NCBI GenBank assembly: GCA_037039685.1
Contig: JAWNGF010000005.1
Span: 2,914,001-2,978,000 of the forward strand
From: Ceratobasidium sp. AG-K
Lineage: Eukaryota; Basidiomycota; Agaricomycetes; Cantharellales; Ceratobasidiaceae
Direction: 5' to 3'
DNA: 64,000 nucleotides
The translations under genes were made by a program, and so were the position numbers. Below the pieces are notes generated by a model that did not search any database, was not told the DNA's origin, and saw nothing but the letters and a program-made list of their open reading frames with translations. Below, piece by piece: positions 10,471 to 22,720 of this stretch (position 1 is its first letter; each line of letters starts with the position of its first letter).

Positions 10471-12458
10471 ATGAGCCCGCTTTCTTACTTCCTCTTCGCA
10501 ACACTATTACCTCTAGCGCTCGCTGGAGGACACAGTGATATCAAATACAAGCACCCTCACGTTCACCGAGGGGCCGAGTCGCCGTTGGGGAGCATGCTCC
10601 TCGCTACAGCCGGAAGCTATGTGACCGACCTATCAAAGTGCCCTACTCTAAAGGCACGAGAAACACCTCCCAGTAGCGTACATGACCTGTGAGCAGACAA
10701 AATTTCTGAATCGGTCTCATGCTAACTTGACGGGTAGCCGCCCCGATGACTTTTCCGTGGCTATGGCTATTGGCGACTCGATCACTGCCGGTGCTTTTGC
10801 CAAAGGTGATTAATATCCTGGGACCTTAACTAAGGTTTCTTGATTCTTTTTTTAGTTTTAATTAGGAATCAATCCTGATAATAAGAACCTCAACTGGGTC
10901 GAGTGGCGTGGTGTGTCCTATGCGGGTGGAGGAGACTCTGGAGCCATTACAATGCCCAACGTCTGCGTGTTTACCTACATAGGGAACTGCACTAACATTC
11001 TCGAAAACTAGATTCTCAAGCACTACAACAGCACATTAGTGGGTGGTGCAGTAGGGTATAATCCGGGATACGAAATTTGTTTCGGTTCGGGATGTCCAGT
11101 GGGACCAGTAAGTTATTCAGCCACTCCTCGCTTGCATAGCTAAGCGGTACAATAAGGTTGGGTGGAATAAAACTGTCGATGTACTCAATGCTGGGCAGAG
11201 CGGTGCCTACGCCTCCAATCTGCTCCATGAGGCTCAGGGTATGCATTCCGTCGCCTTTCGTAGCTCAAGTTGATGACTAAATTGAACCCCATAGATTATC
11301 TCTCCCCACAAGTCAAAGCCATGAATATCTCTTCGGACAGGTACAAATACTTGAGCTTTCAGGTTGGGGCAAACGACGTTTGCCAGCTCTGCGCCGCGGG
11401 TATGTAATTTACTCGAGTCACAAGGGACCGCACCAGTAACTCTGATCTCTCAGCTGATGCACCTATGGGACCTGCCACCAAGAGTGATTTCGAAAATAAT
11501 ATTCGAGCCGCGCTTGAACATGTTAGGCTGAATATCCGTAAGTCTTTGCCCGGCAGAGCCTAAATCAGTCGCAAACAAAGTATCCATGATTTCAGCCAAC
11601 ACCCTAGTGAACCTCTTTGGAGCCTGGCAACTCACAGGCATCTATGCCGTATGTTACATGCGACTGGGCGCGCCTGATCATGAAACTAATTTTTTTGACC
11701 TCAGTTGACAATGGGTCAGAGTTACTGGTATGCCAACTTCTTTTGGCGGTAGTCCTGATTACTTACTTATATGAATTCAGCAAGCAGTCCATGCCATTTG
11801 TAGAGCGTTTCGCCATCGGCTGCCCGGTTCGAGGCATTTTTTTCTGGAATAATTTGGTATGCTAACTTTTCCAATTAGTGCATCGCAGGTCCTGGAGACG
11901 TTGGGGAATTTACCCGTGGCCAAATGGATCGCCTGGTTGGGCAATACAGTGAGCGACTACTCACTTACTCGCCTCCTTTCCGGTATTTATGACTATTAAT
12001 CTAGATACTGTGCTACAAAACATCGTTGCAGACTACAAGGCGAAGAACTACAAAGACTTGTAAGCTCCATTACCAGGCCTGCAAAAGCCGTACCACTGAT
12101 GTGAGCTCGTAGTGCGGTTATCTGGCAACCCCCCAATCTGCCGTTCAAGAGCTATCCCATCCAAGGTACTGGACTGGTTGATACATCATATTATACACAT
12201 ATGCTAAGCTATTGCTCTGCTCCAGCTGTCAGCAGCGTGGACTGTTTCCATCCCAGCGTTGATAGCCACTCGCGAATCGCAGCAGGACTGTGGAACCGTT
12301 TGACGCTGGACGCTGTGAGGATATTTAACTATTCCTAGCTTAGGATTTTTTTTTGTATTGTTAACTACTGTTGTTAGACTGCTCGCGCTGCACCATTTAC
12401 GTGGGCGGAAATCCCCACTTTCCGCTGCCTAGAGGAGAATGATCGCATACAGACATAG
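10471..12458 (+). CDS. secreted SGNH/GDSL hydrolase, phospholipase B1-like
   Basis: Fifteen exons (10471-10688, 10738-10805, 10866-10960, 11012-11107, 11157-11238, 11295-11399, 11454-11537, 11596-11648, 11705-11727, 11781-11826, 11879-11948, 12005-12059, 12113-12165, 12226-12314, 12378-12458) join in frame, giving roughly 400 aa. A signal peptide (SYFLFATLLPLALA) precedes the SGNH blocks: block I FSVAMAIGDSITAGAF with the nucleophile Ser, WVEWRGVSYAGGGDSG, NAGQSGAYASNLL (block II Gly), FQVGANDVCQLC (block III Asn) and DCFHPS (block V catalytic His). The order and the paired Cys motifs match membrane-associated phospholipase B1-type lipases. One donor is GTTCGA rather than GTRAGT. An extracellular lipase or esterase is expected. 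Confidence 0.88.
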
Positions 12459-12728
12459 ACTTTGTCGGAAATAGGAGATAGATATTTCGGTTAGAAGAGC
12501 CATCCATTCATTTCTATATATCTTGTTGCCACTTTTAATGCAAGCTGTATCCGAGCCGTTGTCGCGTGTTTGTCGCACGACCAATTTGATCCCTTTGAGT
12601 GGTACTTGCCAGTTCCGAACCTTAAATGCACCAGTGACGTCACGAGGTAAAGCTATGATCATAGTGAGGCATGATCCTAACCTCCATCCTTTATCTATTT
12701 TACCTCCTACACATTGCTTTTAATAGCC

Positions 12729-13867
12729 ATGGCTGATCCCTCAACAACCTGCTAGCTCGACGTCTTCGACTCACTCGACGACCGTCAGGATTGCAAAGTC
12801 GGCTCAGGAAGCGTTAGTCGAGACACTGAAATATCTAAAGTATATGTCTCCCTGTTGCTAGAGGCCACTTCAGCTAAACTAAGCTGCTTTTTAGCGAGGC
12901 GGAGATCAAACATGGAAATTATTCTGTGATTCGGCATACTCGACCCTTCGTTTTGTATCAAGGATCAAATACCATTGTTCCGATTTCCGTATTTGGGCCG
13001 GAACCGTTACCCAAGGATAGGCGTGTATTTCTTCAAAGAAGGGGATATCGAACGGGTTTGCTGTAAGTGGCATAGCACGTTCAAGTCAAATCATCGCTAA
13101 TTTACGGGTAATAGTGGGTGGACTTTTGGCGGATGGCTCGGCGGTTCAAAGCTTCCTGGGCTGGACGTGACTCCAGTATCAACTGAAAGCTGGAGCAGAC
13201 CAAAAACCCTTTCATCCAAACAGCAAACCCAAATCGACAAGGATAATTCTCGCCTTTTCTATTCGTCCGAGGCAGCCAAATCCTCAGATGCGCCCAAGTC
13301 CCGCCTTCTCGAGACATTGCTCGTGCATATCCCCGTTCGTTCCGGAGATGGCTACTTTCGACTTCGGATTACCTCATCCAATGGAAAGAAGACGATCGCC
13401 GAAAGCCCGGTGTTCCGCGTTGGAAGTCTGACATGGTCCAGTGCTCATCCACAAGGGGCCACTCCGCTCGGCCTGGTCCCCGAAATGGGGGCACGGTCCG
13501 CGTTTTTGGCAGGTCAGACTGCAGCATGGCGGCTTTTTATGCCGCGTTCCGTTCCTGAAGATAAGTCAAATGGTTCCAGGACTAGGGGTCTGGAGTCAGC
13601 GAGCGCTGCAGTGGGCATATACTGCGGCCGGTGGAGATGCAAAGCGACAAGAGCTGGATGAACGATTTAGGGTTAGCGAGAGCTTGCGAAAGGCAAATGA
13701 TAGGTGAGATAATTCAATGTGTGAGAGCAGACTGGGCTTATAGACAATTCCGTAGAATGTACAAGGAGGTGCCGTTTGGAGCCGCGGGCATACGAACCGC
13801 GGCCGACTTGATGGCTGACGATCAAGCTGGTCCCGGAGGCGTTTCATATGATCGGTCAAAGGAGTAA
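12729..13867 (+). pseudogene. frameshifted copy of an uncharacterised basidiomycete protein
   Basis: Coherent coding text runs from about 12729 to 13867 but changes frame several times. Two exons join well across GT-AG introns near 12840-12894 and 13062-13113, giving HGNYSVIRHTRPFVLYQGSN, TIVPISVFGPEPLPKDRRV and then LLVHIPVRSGDGYFRLRI and SPVFRVGSLTWSSAHPQGAT. Breaks occur after the start codon (about 12748), near 13530 and 13550, and near 13700. After them the text resumes as PFLKISQMVPGLGVWSQRAL and EIIQCVRADWAYRQFRRMYK, ending in FGAAGIRTAADL. Each break fits a one-base deletion. It is a recent pseudogene or an assembly with base errors. I do not recognise a named domain. Confidence 0.6.
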
Positions 13868-14814
13868 TACGTAGGAAGGGTGAAGAACGGACTTGGCGGT
13901 AATGCACTGTAGCGTGGGATGTAATGTACACATGCCTCCGCTAATGCGCCTGATATGCTCTATGCTTGATTGTGGGAGTGCCGATTCCGATCGCTTCTTT
14001 ATAGGATGCGAACCCGTCGATCAGAAGAACAAACCGTAAGCAGATACAGAGACGGAATTGGCTCATAAATAATCGGCTCATAAAATAATCGACCCATAAT
14101 GAATCGGCCCATAAGGATTGGCTTTGATGACCAAGTAGCACCGCAACTGGCTACGAAATTATTATGTTTAAAGGATGCTCGCGCCCGAGGCGCCCATCGG
14201 CCGCGTGGCCACCGTGCTTACGCCACGGGAAACGATCTCAAGCATCGCAATGAGACATAGGGTCGCGGCTTATTACATATGCTCAAGTCCGACATAAAAT
14301 GCGTCTCTCCCTTATCAGGAGTGACTCTATCTTTACCGGATTCAAACCTAGACCAATTATAATCACTTCCCCATCTAGCCCGAACCGCAGAATACCACCC
14401 TAAGACCAACGCAGCCAACACAGTCCGGAGGGAAAAGCGGGATGAAATGCGCGCGGAACGAGAATAGGGTGGGAGAATATACTGGGTAAATACCATAGTT
14501 TCGCTTATGATAACACCGAACATCGTATCCCCAAGCGCCAAAGAAGCGCCGAACGAAATGATGTGCGATAAGATGAAGGGGTGGCAACAGACTTGGCCAC
14601 GGATTCCAAGTCGATCATGTCGCACGGTGCGCCACATTGAAGATCAAGAAACGCAGAACGAGCAAGTCAGGGTAAACGAGTTAGGGTCGAATGAATGCGG
14701 AACAAATCGGATGCAAGCAAGACGAGCAAATGGCATGCTCGCTCGCTCACAAGCCGGCAAGGGTAAATGAGTAGGGTGAATTGAACGGATGACATCGGAG
14801 GTGAGTCGAGCGAA
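13868..14814. other. intergenic with a short imperfect repeat
   Basis: No convincing gene. A 139-codon open frame on the minus strand (14637-14218) has hydrophobic stretches but no recognisable motif and I do not call it. Confidence 0.4.
14055..14125. repeat. short tandem repeat, ~16 bp unit
   Basis: Four to five imperfect copies of a unit resembling ATCGGCTCATAAATA (variants ATTGGCTCATAA, ATCGACCCATAA, ATCGGCCCATAA). Confidence 0.6.
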
Positions 14815-15560
14815 TGACTACGGGCATCTCATCCCAACTGATTGCCACGGCAATGAAAATCAAGGACGGCCAGGAAATAGTGAAGATGTATAACCCAAAA
14901 TGGAGTATGTGGCGATCAACGCCCAACCGCCGGCAGCCAGTCACCAGCACCTGACTGTCACTCGCGTAACGCCAGTCAAGCGGGCGACTACGGCCATTCC
15001 ATCCCAACTGACTGGCGCAATAATGACGATCAAGGATAGACAGGATGTACGAACGTCCAGCTCAAAACGGAGCATGTGGCGATCAACGCCCGACCGCCGG
15101 CACGCACGCAGTAGTACCTGACTCTCACCCGCGTAACACCAAAAGCGAGTGACAACGGCCATCCCATCCCAACTGACTGGCGCAATAATGACGATCAAGG
15201 ATAGACAGGATGTACAACGTCCAGCTCAAAACGGAGCATGTGGCGATCAACGCCCAACCGCCGGCAACCCATCACCAGCCCGACTGTCACTCGCGTAACA
15301 CCAGTCAAGCGGGGCGACTACGGCCATCCCATCCCAACTGACTGGCGCAATAATGCACATCAAGGACATTCAAGAAGTACTCGAATTAGAGCTTGTCGCG
15401 ATCAACGCCCGACCGCCGGTAGCTACCAATGAGTACCCGACTCTCACCCGCGTAGCACCATTACGAACAGGTGACAACCATTCCATCCTACTGCTTCCGC
15501 ACTGATGAAGATCAAGGACAGCCAAGAAGCGCTCGATACGTGCGACTCGAAATAGAGTCA
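14815..15560. repeat. minisatellite, ~165-bp unit, about five copies
   Basis: The landmark CAT(C/T)(C/T)CATCC(C/T)A occurs at 14825, 14995, 15160, 15325 and 15479, giving spacings of 170, 165, 165 and 154. The middle three units are nearly identical, sharing AACTGACTGGCGCAATAATG, GACATCAACGCCC-like blocks (GATCAACGCCC(A/G)ACCGCCGG) and AACGGAGCATGTGGCGATCA; the outer two are more diverged, as expected for a tandem array with active homogenisation in the centre. It lies directly downstream of the truncated UBR7-like gene. Confidence 0.85.
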
Positions 15561-15757
15561 AGGGACATCACGTCTGCCGCCGGATCACTCGTCCAACTAT
15601 GCTCCACCCGGCGGCATCCAGCCGCCAGGATCTAGTCCTACCACCCAAAACCTAAATTCCACCTATCTTGCCGATCCACAAACTCGATCGCCGAGCCAGA
15701 ATGCAACCATCGCCAAACCAAGACACAAACCATCGCCGAACCAAGCCAGAAACTCAC

Positions 15758-17130
15758 CCTGGAACACCGACACCACCGTTCCCGCCACCCAACGCTCAAA
15801 AACACATCGCCATATACCTCCGGGCTCGAGGGGGTTATGTCCGTCTGGGCTCGGGCCCGTGCCGCAACCTCGTCCGAGTGAGCCGCAGCCTCCGCCTCGG
15901 CCATCCGATCATCTTGCGTGTTGGCTTTTGCGTCAGTGGATAGAGTTTGGCCTAGTTGGAGTGTAGCCGCCGGCACCCTAGTCGTCGCTGCGTCCGATTG
16001 GACCTTGGCGTCGACTAGTTGAACCCTAGCCAGCCTAGCCTCGAGCTCGTCAAGAATAGCCTGGGCGACAGAGTTTACAGGAGCGATGCACTCTGCTTTT
16101 TGGGTATCGGGTTCGGGAGAGGCGCGCTGGCGTTTGCTGGCGGATGTGCGTCTGGGCTTAGGCGGCGTTTGGATCCCGACGGTGCGTCTTCCGCTGCTCC
16201 TGTTTCCTTTTCCGTCTCGCCTTGATTCCCTGTTTTGGCTCCAGCTTCCTCGCCTACGTCCACCTTTTCTTCGACTTCTTCCCCAATGATCTTGTAGACA
16301 CCTCCTTTGCCACCTTGGCCTCCAAGGGCTAACATACGTGCGCCCGGTGTGCCTGCGTAGCGTCGGATGGTGGGGTTGGACAGGACGCATGGGCCGCAGA
16401 TGAGTGTGTCGTACGTGTCGCCTGGGATAAGCGCGGGTGGAAGAGATGGGTCCGAGGCGATCGAGGTGGCGTCGTCGTCGGGATGTGTTTGTTCGGAATG
16501 AATTTGTGGCTCGCGATCAATGATTTCTGGTTGCAATTGTGGAGCAGGTTGCGGCCCCGACTCGGTGCTTGCCGTGTCGATCTGGCGCGGGGGAACCCTC
16601 TCGCGTAAGCCCAGACACGATTCGTGAAACCAATCCTGCGACAGATTAGCCAATTGAAGCCCAGACCGCTCCACCCACCTGACAGGCGAGACACTGCACC
16701 ATCGTCTCCCGCTCGATGCTGGCGTCGTATGTCTGCGAACACCGACAGAAGCGCCCTCCGCGTTCAAAGTTTTGCCCATACGCGTTCTCTACGTTTGGGG
16801 GCTGCTGGGGTTTCTTGAGTGTGCATGGGTGGCCGAGGGACGAGGTCGGACAATCACAGCAAAAATGCCGTTTTGGAAAGAGCTCGATCTGCTCGTGGTC
16901 TGATGGGTGTCAGCCAGGCTCAAACATCCCGACCACTTACCCGAGTGACAGGCAATCGAACAGGCCGCACAAATCCCCCTCGGCTCGGCGCATGTCAGAC
17001 ACAGATACACGGCCTGTTTGATATACCCCAGATCGTATGTGCACGTCGAAAAGTCGCTCGGGAGGGCAAGCGCCGCTTCCTGCACGAGGGCCTCCTGCTG
17101 CGAGACGAGCGAGTGCAGCGGGGCGGCCAT
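15758..17130 (-). CDS. UBR7: UBR7-like E3 ubiquitin ligase (UBR box + PHD), 3' end missing
   Basis: Exons 17130-16941, 16899-16679 and 16635 to about 15758. The first two join to a UBR-type zinc finger (CTYDLGYIKQAVYLCLTCAE, GICAACSIACHSDHEQIELF, PKRHFCCDCPTSSLGHPC) that would bind N-degron termini. A PHD finger follows (RFCRCSQTYD, MVQCLACQDWFHESCLGL, LICGPCV). The third exon needs a frame change near 16090-16150: KIIGEEVEEK is in one frame and IAPVNSVAQAILDELEARL and GDVFLSVGWRERWCRCSR in another. An unseen intron or a one-base indel could explain this. The text stops at a GTGAGT donor after WCRCSR. The C-terminal region of UBR7 proteins is not found downstream, where repeats begin, so the gene looks 3'-truncated. 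Confidence 0.8.
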
Positions 17131-20100
17131 GGTTATGAACCACTTCAGGTTCTTTAGAATGACTTGTCGCACAGCACCGCACAGCCTTTAGCGCCCAGAT
17201 TACATCATGTCGATCTGGTCTGGCCCACATGGCATATCACATCCATTTGACCAGCCACCAGCGGGTGTTTCATCCAGGTCTCAGTTCGCACTAGAGTTCA
17301 AGAGTAATGCTTGATTCATGATAGTAATATAATGTCTATGTGTCTATGATAAATACGGCCTCCCAGGCCCTCGGTACCCATACAATGCGACGAAAGCGAT
17401 GCAAATACAGTGCGGAGCGAGATCGCTACAACGCTAGGTGTGAATTTTTCCGCGCATGGTCAATGCGTCGGTCGAGGGGTGTGCAGACCCGGCCTGTGAC
17501 ACGGTCAGTACGAGATCTGGAAGCCTGACGAGGCACGTACTGAAGGCCGCGACGCCAGCACCGGCGCTCGGCTGGGTGGGCAATTCGAGCTCATTGCTCG
17601 TTTTAACTGCAATCACATTAGCCAACGTAAATAATAAACAAGACTAGACTCACCATATCCTCGCTCTCGGCGGTCCGTCCACCAGGTCCGGCGTGCAGCG
17701 GGACCTTGTTCATGCTGGTCTGGTACTGGAGCTGGTCCAGGTTCGACGATACACTAGGATACGCCAGGATAGACGAAGGCATTTTGGAGAGATGCTGAGC
17801 CCAGTCCAACCAAGCGCGTTTTATGTCGAGCGAGTCCAGCCCCTAGGAACCGGCTTCCAGGGTCCGCTTCTGCACGCCTGCACCGCGAGGTAGTGACAGT
17901 TGACCATTAGCTTCAGATCATGGTAATGGCTTCAGGATCCAGTTGGCTTACGATCAGCCCTGATTCGTTTAGCTAGTCACTCCCGCCGTCGGAGAACGAA
18001 TGCAACACCCCCAAACCGCCTTTATCCCGCCCACCCCGATTCAGGCGCTCGTGTCTAGACACGGAGGTATTTGTGTCTAGCCCGCCCGATTCCGCACTGC
18101 ATCGACTGCAACGTCATGCGCGACCGAGACCACGTCACGCGTGACCCAGTGCTGTTACCCGGCCGTTATTCGCACTTTTCGAGTGTTACCCACTCGCACT
18201 GCGTTACGTTACGCTTACGAGCTTGCCCTGCACAAGACAGGGGAGCCGCAGGCGCCTCGAGGCAAGAAGCCTTCCTTTTTGGGACGGTGGCCTTTGGGTG
18301 GGAGGAAACGGAATGGTGTGAACCTAGTCGAGTATTGGCCAAGTCGCCGTGAGGGCTGATATCGTTATAGGTAATATCAGAGTTTATTCACTGAATGGAC
18401 GGGTATGTCGCAATTGGTCGGTTCACGATAGGAGGTTCCGTGCAGGTTCCCGCTTACTCGAGATAGGTTCACGCTACTCGAGGAGGTCCACGCTTGACTC
18501 GACGTGTACGGCTTCAGAGATATGGGAAACATTCCACCATTCGGCGTACTGCCCCAGTCTGGGGCATCTTCACACTACATTCCCCAGCCCCATCCGGAGC
18601 ACACTCCACCTAGGTCCCTCCCACCTACGCTCGATCCTCAACTCATGCAACGCTTAACCCACGAATTTCCGGGGAAACCTGGCCAGGAAGTGCGGGGTTG
18701 ATCGATGATCGACATGCCTACGCGCAGTCCGGGCTTACAGAATGAGCTGGCGGCCACTGTACACTCTTCTTCCGGCTATATTACGCCATCCGATATACTA
18801 GGCACATAATGCCTAGGATCGCAAAGCCTATCCACTGCTTGATCTGCGGGGGGTTGATCCTCTCCCCCCGAGGTGAGCCATCGGCGCACACGACGCGCTC
18901 TGTCGATCTATCGCGTTGGTATATGTATTCCCGCTTGCGAGCTGTGGGGTGTTCTATGGAACATTGGCCCAGACGACACTTGCGCCGAGCCGTCCTCGCG
19001 TTGTTGCCAGTCAGGGCTGGTCCGTTGACGAAAAAATATTAATTGTCCTTAATCTCGCCACCCACCGACCCGAACACCGACGCCACACGACCAACGTGCA
19101 CCTCGAGTCCGTCTAACCCATCTGTCTCTGCCTATCATTGTCAACCATCCGCCTATCGATTCAATAAAATTTTATGCTTCTTATCTATTCTGCGGTTATA
19201 CCGCACCACAAGCTCTGATCTATCCCTATAAACAACGCGGTGGGGCCGCACGTGATCGCGCTTTTCGTCACGTCACGTCTAATCACCGGGCACTGGCGTT
19301 TCCGATTTCAGAACGTCTGAAACGGGAATGACGCAAATAGGCGTGCTGAGCGCTGGGATTTGATTGCCTGCGGCGGCGACAAGCTTGTTCGCTCGGCGTG
19401 TTTTGAGTATGGTCAAGGCTCGATGAGGATTGGAAATCCGTTGTCTGGCTGTTTCGGAGACATATGCGTTTACGGACTTGGTCGTCCGATTTAGCTATTC
19501 CGATATGGGCTTTACATCGCGCTCGTCACGGCCGACGTCATTGGGATTGTCCTCGCGTCTATCACGAGGACATCTTGTCTGCCTTTTTGAGACTGCTGGC
19601 GAGGTTAAATGGGCGCATGACCTTGCCACCACGCACTTCGAAGACAACAAGGTGTTCTTGTTCAACTTCATACTCCTTACGGGCGTGGATACATACGAGT
19701 CTGGATGCTCTGTGTGCTAAAAAATGAAGCTTTGTCGGGCGTCATACCACGTTCCGGGGCTCTCGGCGTCTTCAATAGGATCGCCGTGGTAGCTCTGGTG
19801 TATTAGCCGTCGTGTGACTTGCGGTATCCACTTGAATGGCATGTTGGCCGCGCGCGAAATCGGGCCTGTTCTGGACCGTGGCGACCAAGCTTTGATCTCG
19901 ATCATAGTAGGCACGAACCTTCTCAACGTCATGTGGGTATGATCGGTGCCGAGAGCCGACACAACCACGCGCGCACATAAACCAGATCCAAGCCTAGCCC
20001 GGAAGCGCATTAAATTTTCTCATGCGTATTACAACCTAATTTGACGTGAGTAGAAAATTTTACTGCGGGATATTCGCGCATACATGTGAAACGTTGAGAT

Positions 20101-22291
20101 GCCGACCGTAACCAGAGTCTGCGGCGATTCTTTTGTTTTTGTGATGGTGGTTGATTTTTGTGATTTAGCGGCTTGTGGTGGCGTACTAGGCGCTCGAGTG
20201 GCTGACTGCCCGGGCTTGGCCGTTCGACGTGACACGGTCAAAGGGCGTGGCATGGAATGCCGCAGCCCAGCGGGTCACGCATAACACAGCGGAACAATGT
20301 TGACAAGGGCTGCACAATGTCTGGTTCCCGGGCGAGTGTCCATGGGCTAAATTGATGCGAACGTACAGCAGATAGACGCGATCCGGACGATAACGTTATT
20401 GCTCGCAGCGTGCTCAACTCTATTCGTCCACAGGCGATGGATCGATGGGGACCATGAATCATGCGGGCGACGCGGCGATTCGCGATGATCGATCACGCCC
20501 AAGCGCCCATTTGTACCGAATCAGACTTGTGGGATAGAAGCCTGTCTAGGGTGATGGGTATAAAACCGCGTGTATGCCCTCGACAACTAATTGAAACACC
20601 CGCCTTCGACCCACGTGGGCCGTTTAGCCTGGACCGAGTTTATGCGTCGGGTTTGAAAAGGACGAGTAGAGGCGGGGGCTGAAATGCGCAACGTGGGATA
20701 ATATTCGGCAAGCGGCGAGTGCTTTGAAACGGGCAAGGGTGGGTCCGCTGGTTTGATAGTACGAGCGAGTGGTACGTTCGAGTGAGTTCCATACGAGGTT
20801 CCGCCGTTATCGATGCCAGACGACGAGGACGCAGAGATGAACGTTGTGGTTGGGGAAGATCTAACCAATCAGCATAGAGCACTCGAGCGCAGAGGTCAAT
20901 GCGATTTACGATCGGGATCAAGCAACGAGGCTTGGTGGTTTCATGACTCGGGTATAAGCGATGACTAGGACACAAGTGGTGCAAGAGTGCATTAACTGAT
21001 CAGTCAACCGAGATAGGGGGTTGATTATACGCGTTGAGCGAGAAAAAAAAAGTGTACTAGCGCATTGATGTGAGATCAATAAGTGGGCGTCGAGCATGGC
21101 GAGCCGGCAACTTGCTGGATCGTCGAGCTGATGGGGATGGAAGCAAAATCGACGAGATCACGTGTGGTTCGTACTGTAGTTTTTGTAATGATGTCATGTA
21201 TAGTATAAGGTGATGCAAAGAAGCGCGTACTTGAATTTGCCGATGATCATCTGGGTATGGCAACTCAATGGCCGCCTCTAAAACTTGGTCCTCGAGGACC
21301 GACAATCATACACAAAGAAGAGTGAGCATTGAATTTGGATCCAGACCATCACAGTGGGGTAATGATCGGAGTAAGATGAACTACGTACGAACCGGAGTAA
21401 AAGTGATTTTCCAGGTGGTTTGAATGACTATGCTTCCACACGCGACACTAATTTCGGGCGTCCAGTGATCACAGAAGTGCGGAGTAGTGATTGACTGATT
21501 GCTCATAATGAGTGGTGCGGTCTGGGCTCGTGGAGATGGGTAGCTTGGTATTCCTACTCGATACTACACGCGAGTTGCATCTCGTTTGTTGAATGCTTTT
21601 GCGCACCCCCTGAAGCTTGTAGAATTGTATGGATGTGAGGCGAGACGGCAGGTATTCCTAGACCGGCGGCTTCGATTTCAGCCTCGCCCAAGTGTATATG
21701 CGCAACGTGAATAAGAAGGACTTTTGATGAAGGTATCAATACCACGTTAATGTAAAGCGTGGCTATACAATTGACGGCGAGGCTGATATTCGAGTCTGCG
21801 TCGACTGGATTTGTTCAGTTGTGGTATTGTGCTAGCGTGACCCAAAAGCAAGTCTGCACGATTTCAAGTAGAAACAACGGGCTAACAGACTCAACAAAAC
21901 GCATGGCGCATGGGTCTCTGGGGACTTATCTCTTCCAGACCTCGAGGTCACTGACTCAGAGCAATGCAACGTGCTGCTAAATGACTCGAGAATGTATATA
22001 CACTATACACTGTACAATAACTAGCAGGTCATTATATATTATTTGGTCAACTTTTTCGTGGCTGGGGCTACTCCCAAATCAAGGCTTACGTCTATCCGTC
22101 CACGTCCTGGCCTGGCCTGGCGAATTTTGCTGGCCGACAGCGACTTAAGCTTGAATCGGCTACCGTCCGCCACTCTGTGCCCCTCATCGACCGTAACAAT
22201 CCAGCATCCGCCACCCAAGCGACGCAAATGCTGTCAACCACCACTGGGAGGGCAGTTCATCCTCAAATCACCCATCGCGCTCTGAAATAAT
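17131..22291. other. gene-poor stretch
   Basis: About 5 kb with no gene I can defend. A minus-strand patch at 17893-17434 reads like two exons (LDWAQHLSKMPSSILAYPSV, then EDM before a GTGAGT donor) but has an upstream in-frame TAG and no recognisable domain. Minus-strand patches at 21305-21057, 21745-21554 and 20868-20587 also read coherently for 60-90 residues each. They could be exons of unrecognised or dead genes. No RNA gene is seen. Confidence 0.35.
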
Positions 22292-22720
22292 GTGTGGGGG
22301 TGTCTGGGGCGAGTTGGGAGTTGTATTAGTTGGCGGCGGAGAGGGAGATCGACTATGGATGTATACTTGGATGAGTTGGGTTGTCTCCTCAAGATGGAGC
22401 TGGGAAAGAAAGTTTTTCAAAAAGACAATTCAAGCGATTACGAGTCCAAGACGTGGCTTAAATGGTTTGAAGATCATGATGCAGGGCTGTTGGAGTGGGT
22501 AACACACTCGACGGACCGTAACCCAATGAAAGGCTTGTGGGCAGAGTTGAAAAGGCGGCTTAGTGCCCATGCAAACCCACCTGGCGGAGGCGATGAGTTC
22601 TGGAGCAAGCGATAGCCGGTTGGGGTCATTTGAAGACGAAGATTTTTATTCGAATTGGATTAACAGCGAGTCAGTGAGGGTGGTGCAGATTTTGGAACAG
22701 AACGGTGTCTTTCCTTACTG
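22292..22720 (+). mobile_element. Tc1/mariner-type transposase C-terminal relic
   Basis: The frame reads VYLDELGCLLKMELGKKVFQ, KDNSSDYESKTWLKWFEDHD, LLEWVTHSTDRNPMKGLWAE and LKRRLSAHANPPGGGDEFW. After a stop at 22613-22615 it continues in another frame (WGSFEDEDFYSNWINS) to about 22720. This is the DDE catalytic C-terminus of a Tc1/mariner transposase: the second Asp is in QKDN, and the third acidic residue, normally in the NPIE.LW block, is Lys here (NPMKGLW). Frame break, lost catalytic residue and missing N-terminal half show a dead fragment. Terminal inverted repeats were not found. Confidence 0.75.

Noticed and set aside
14218..14637. 139-codon minus-strand ORF with hydrophobic stretches
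   Set aside because: No motif, no splice context and odd composition; likely chance.
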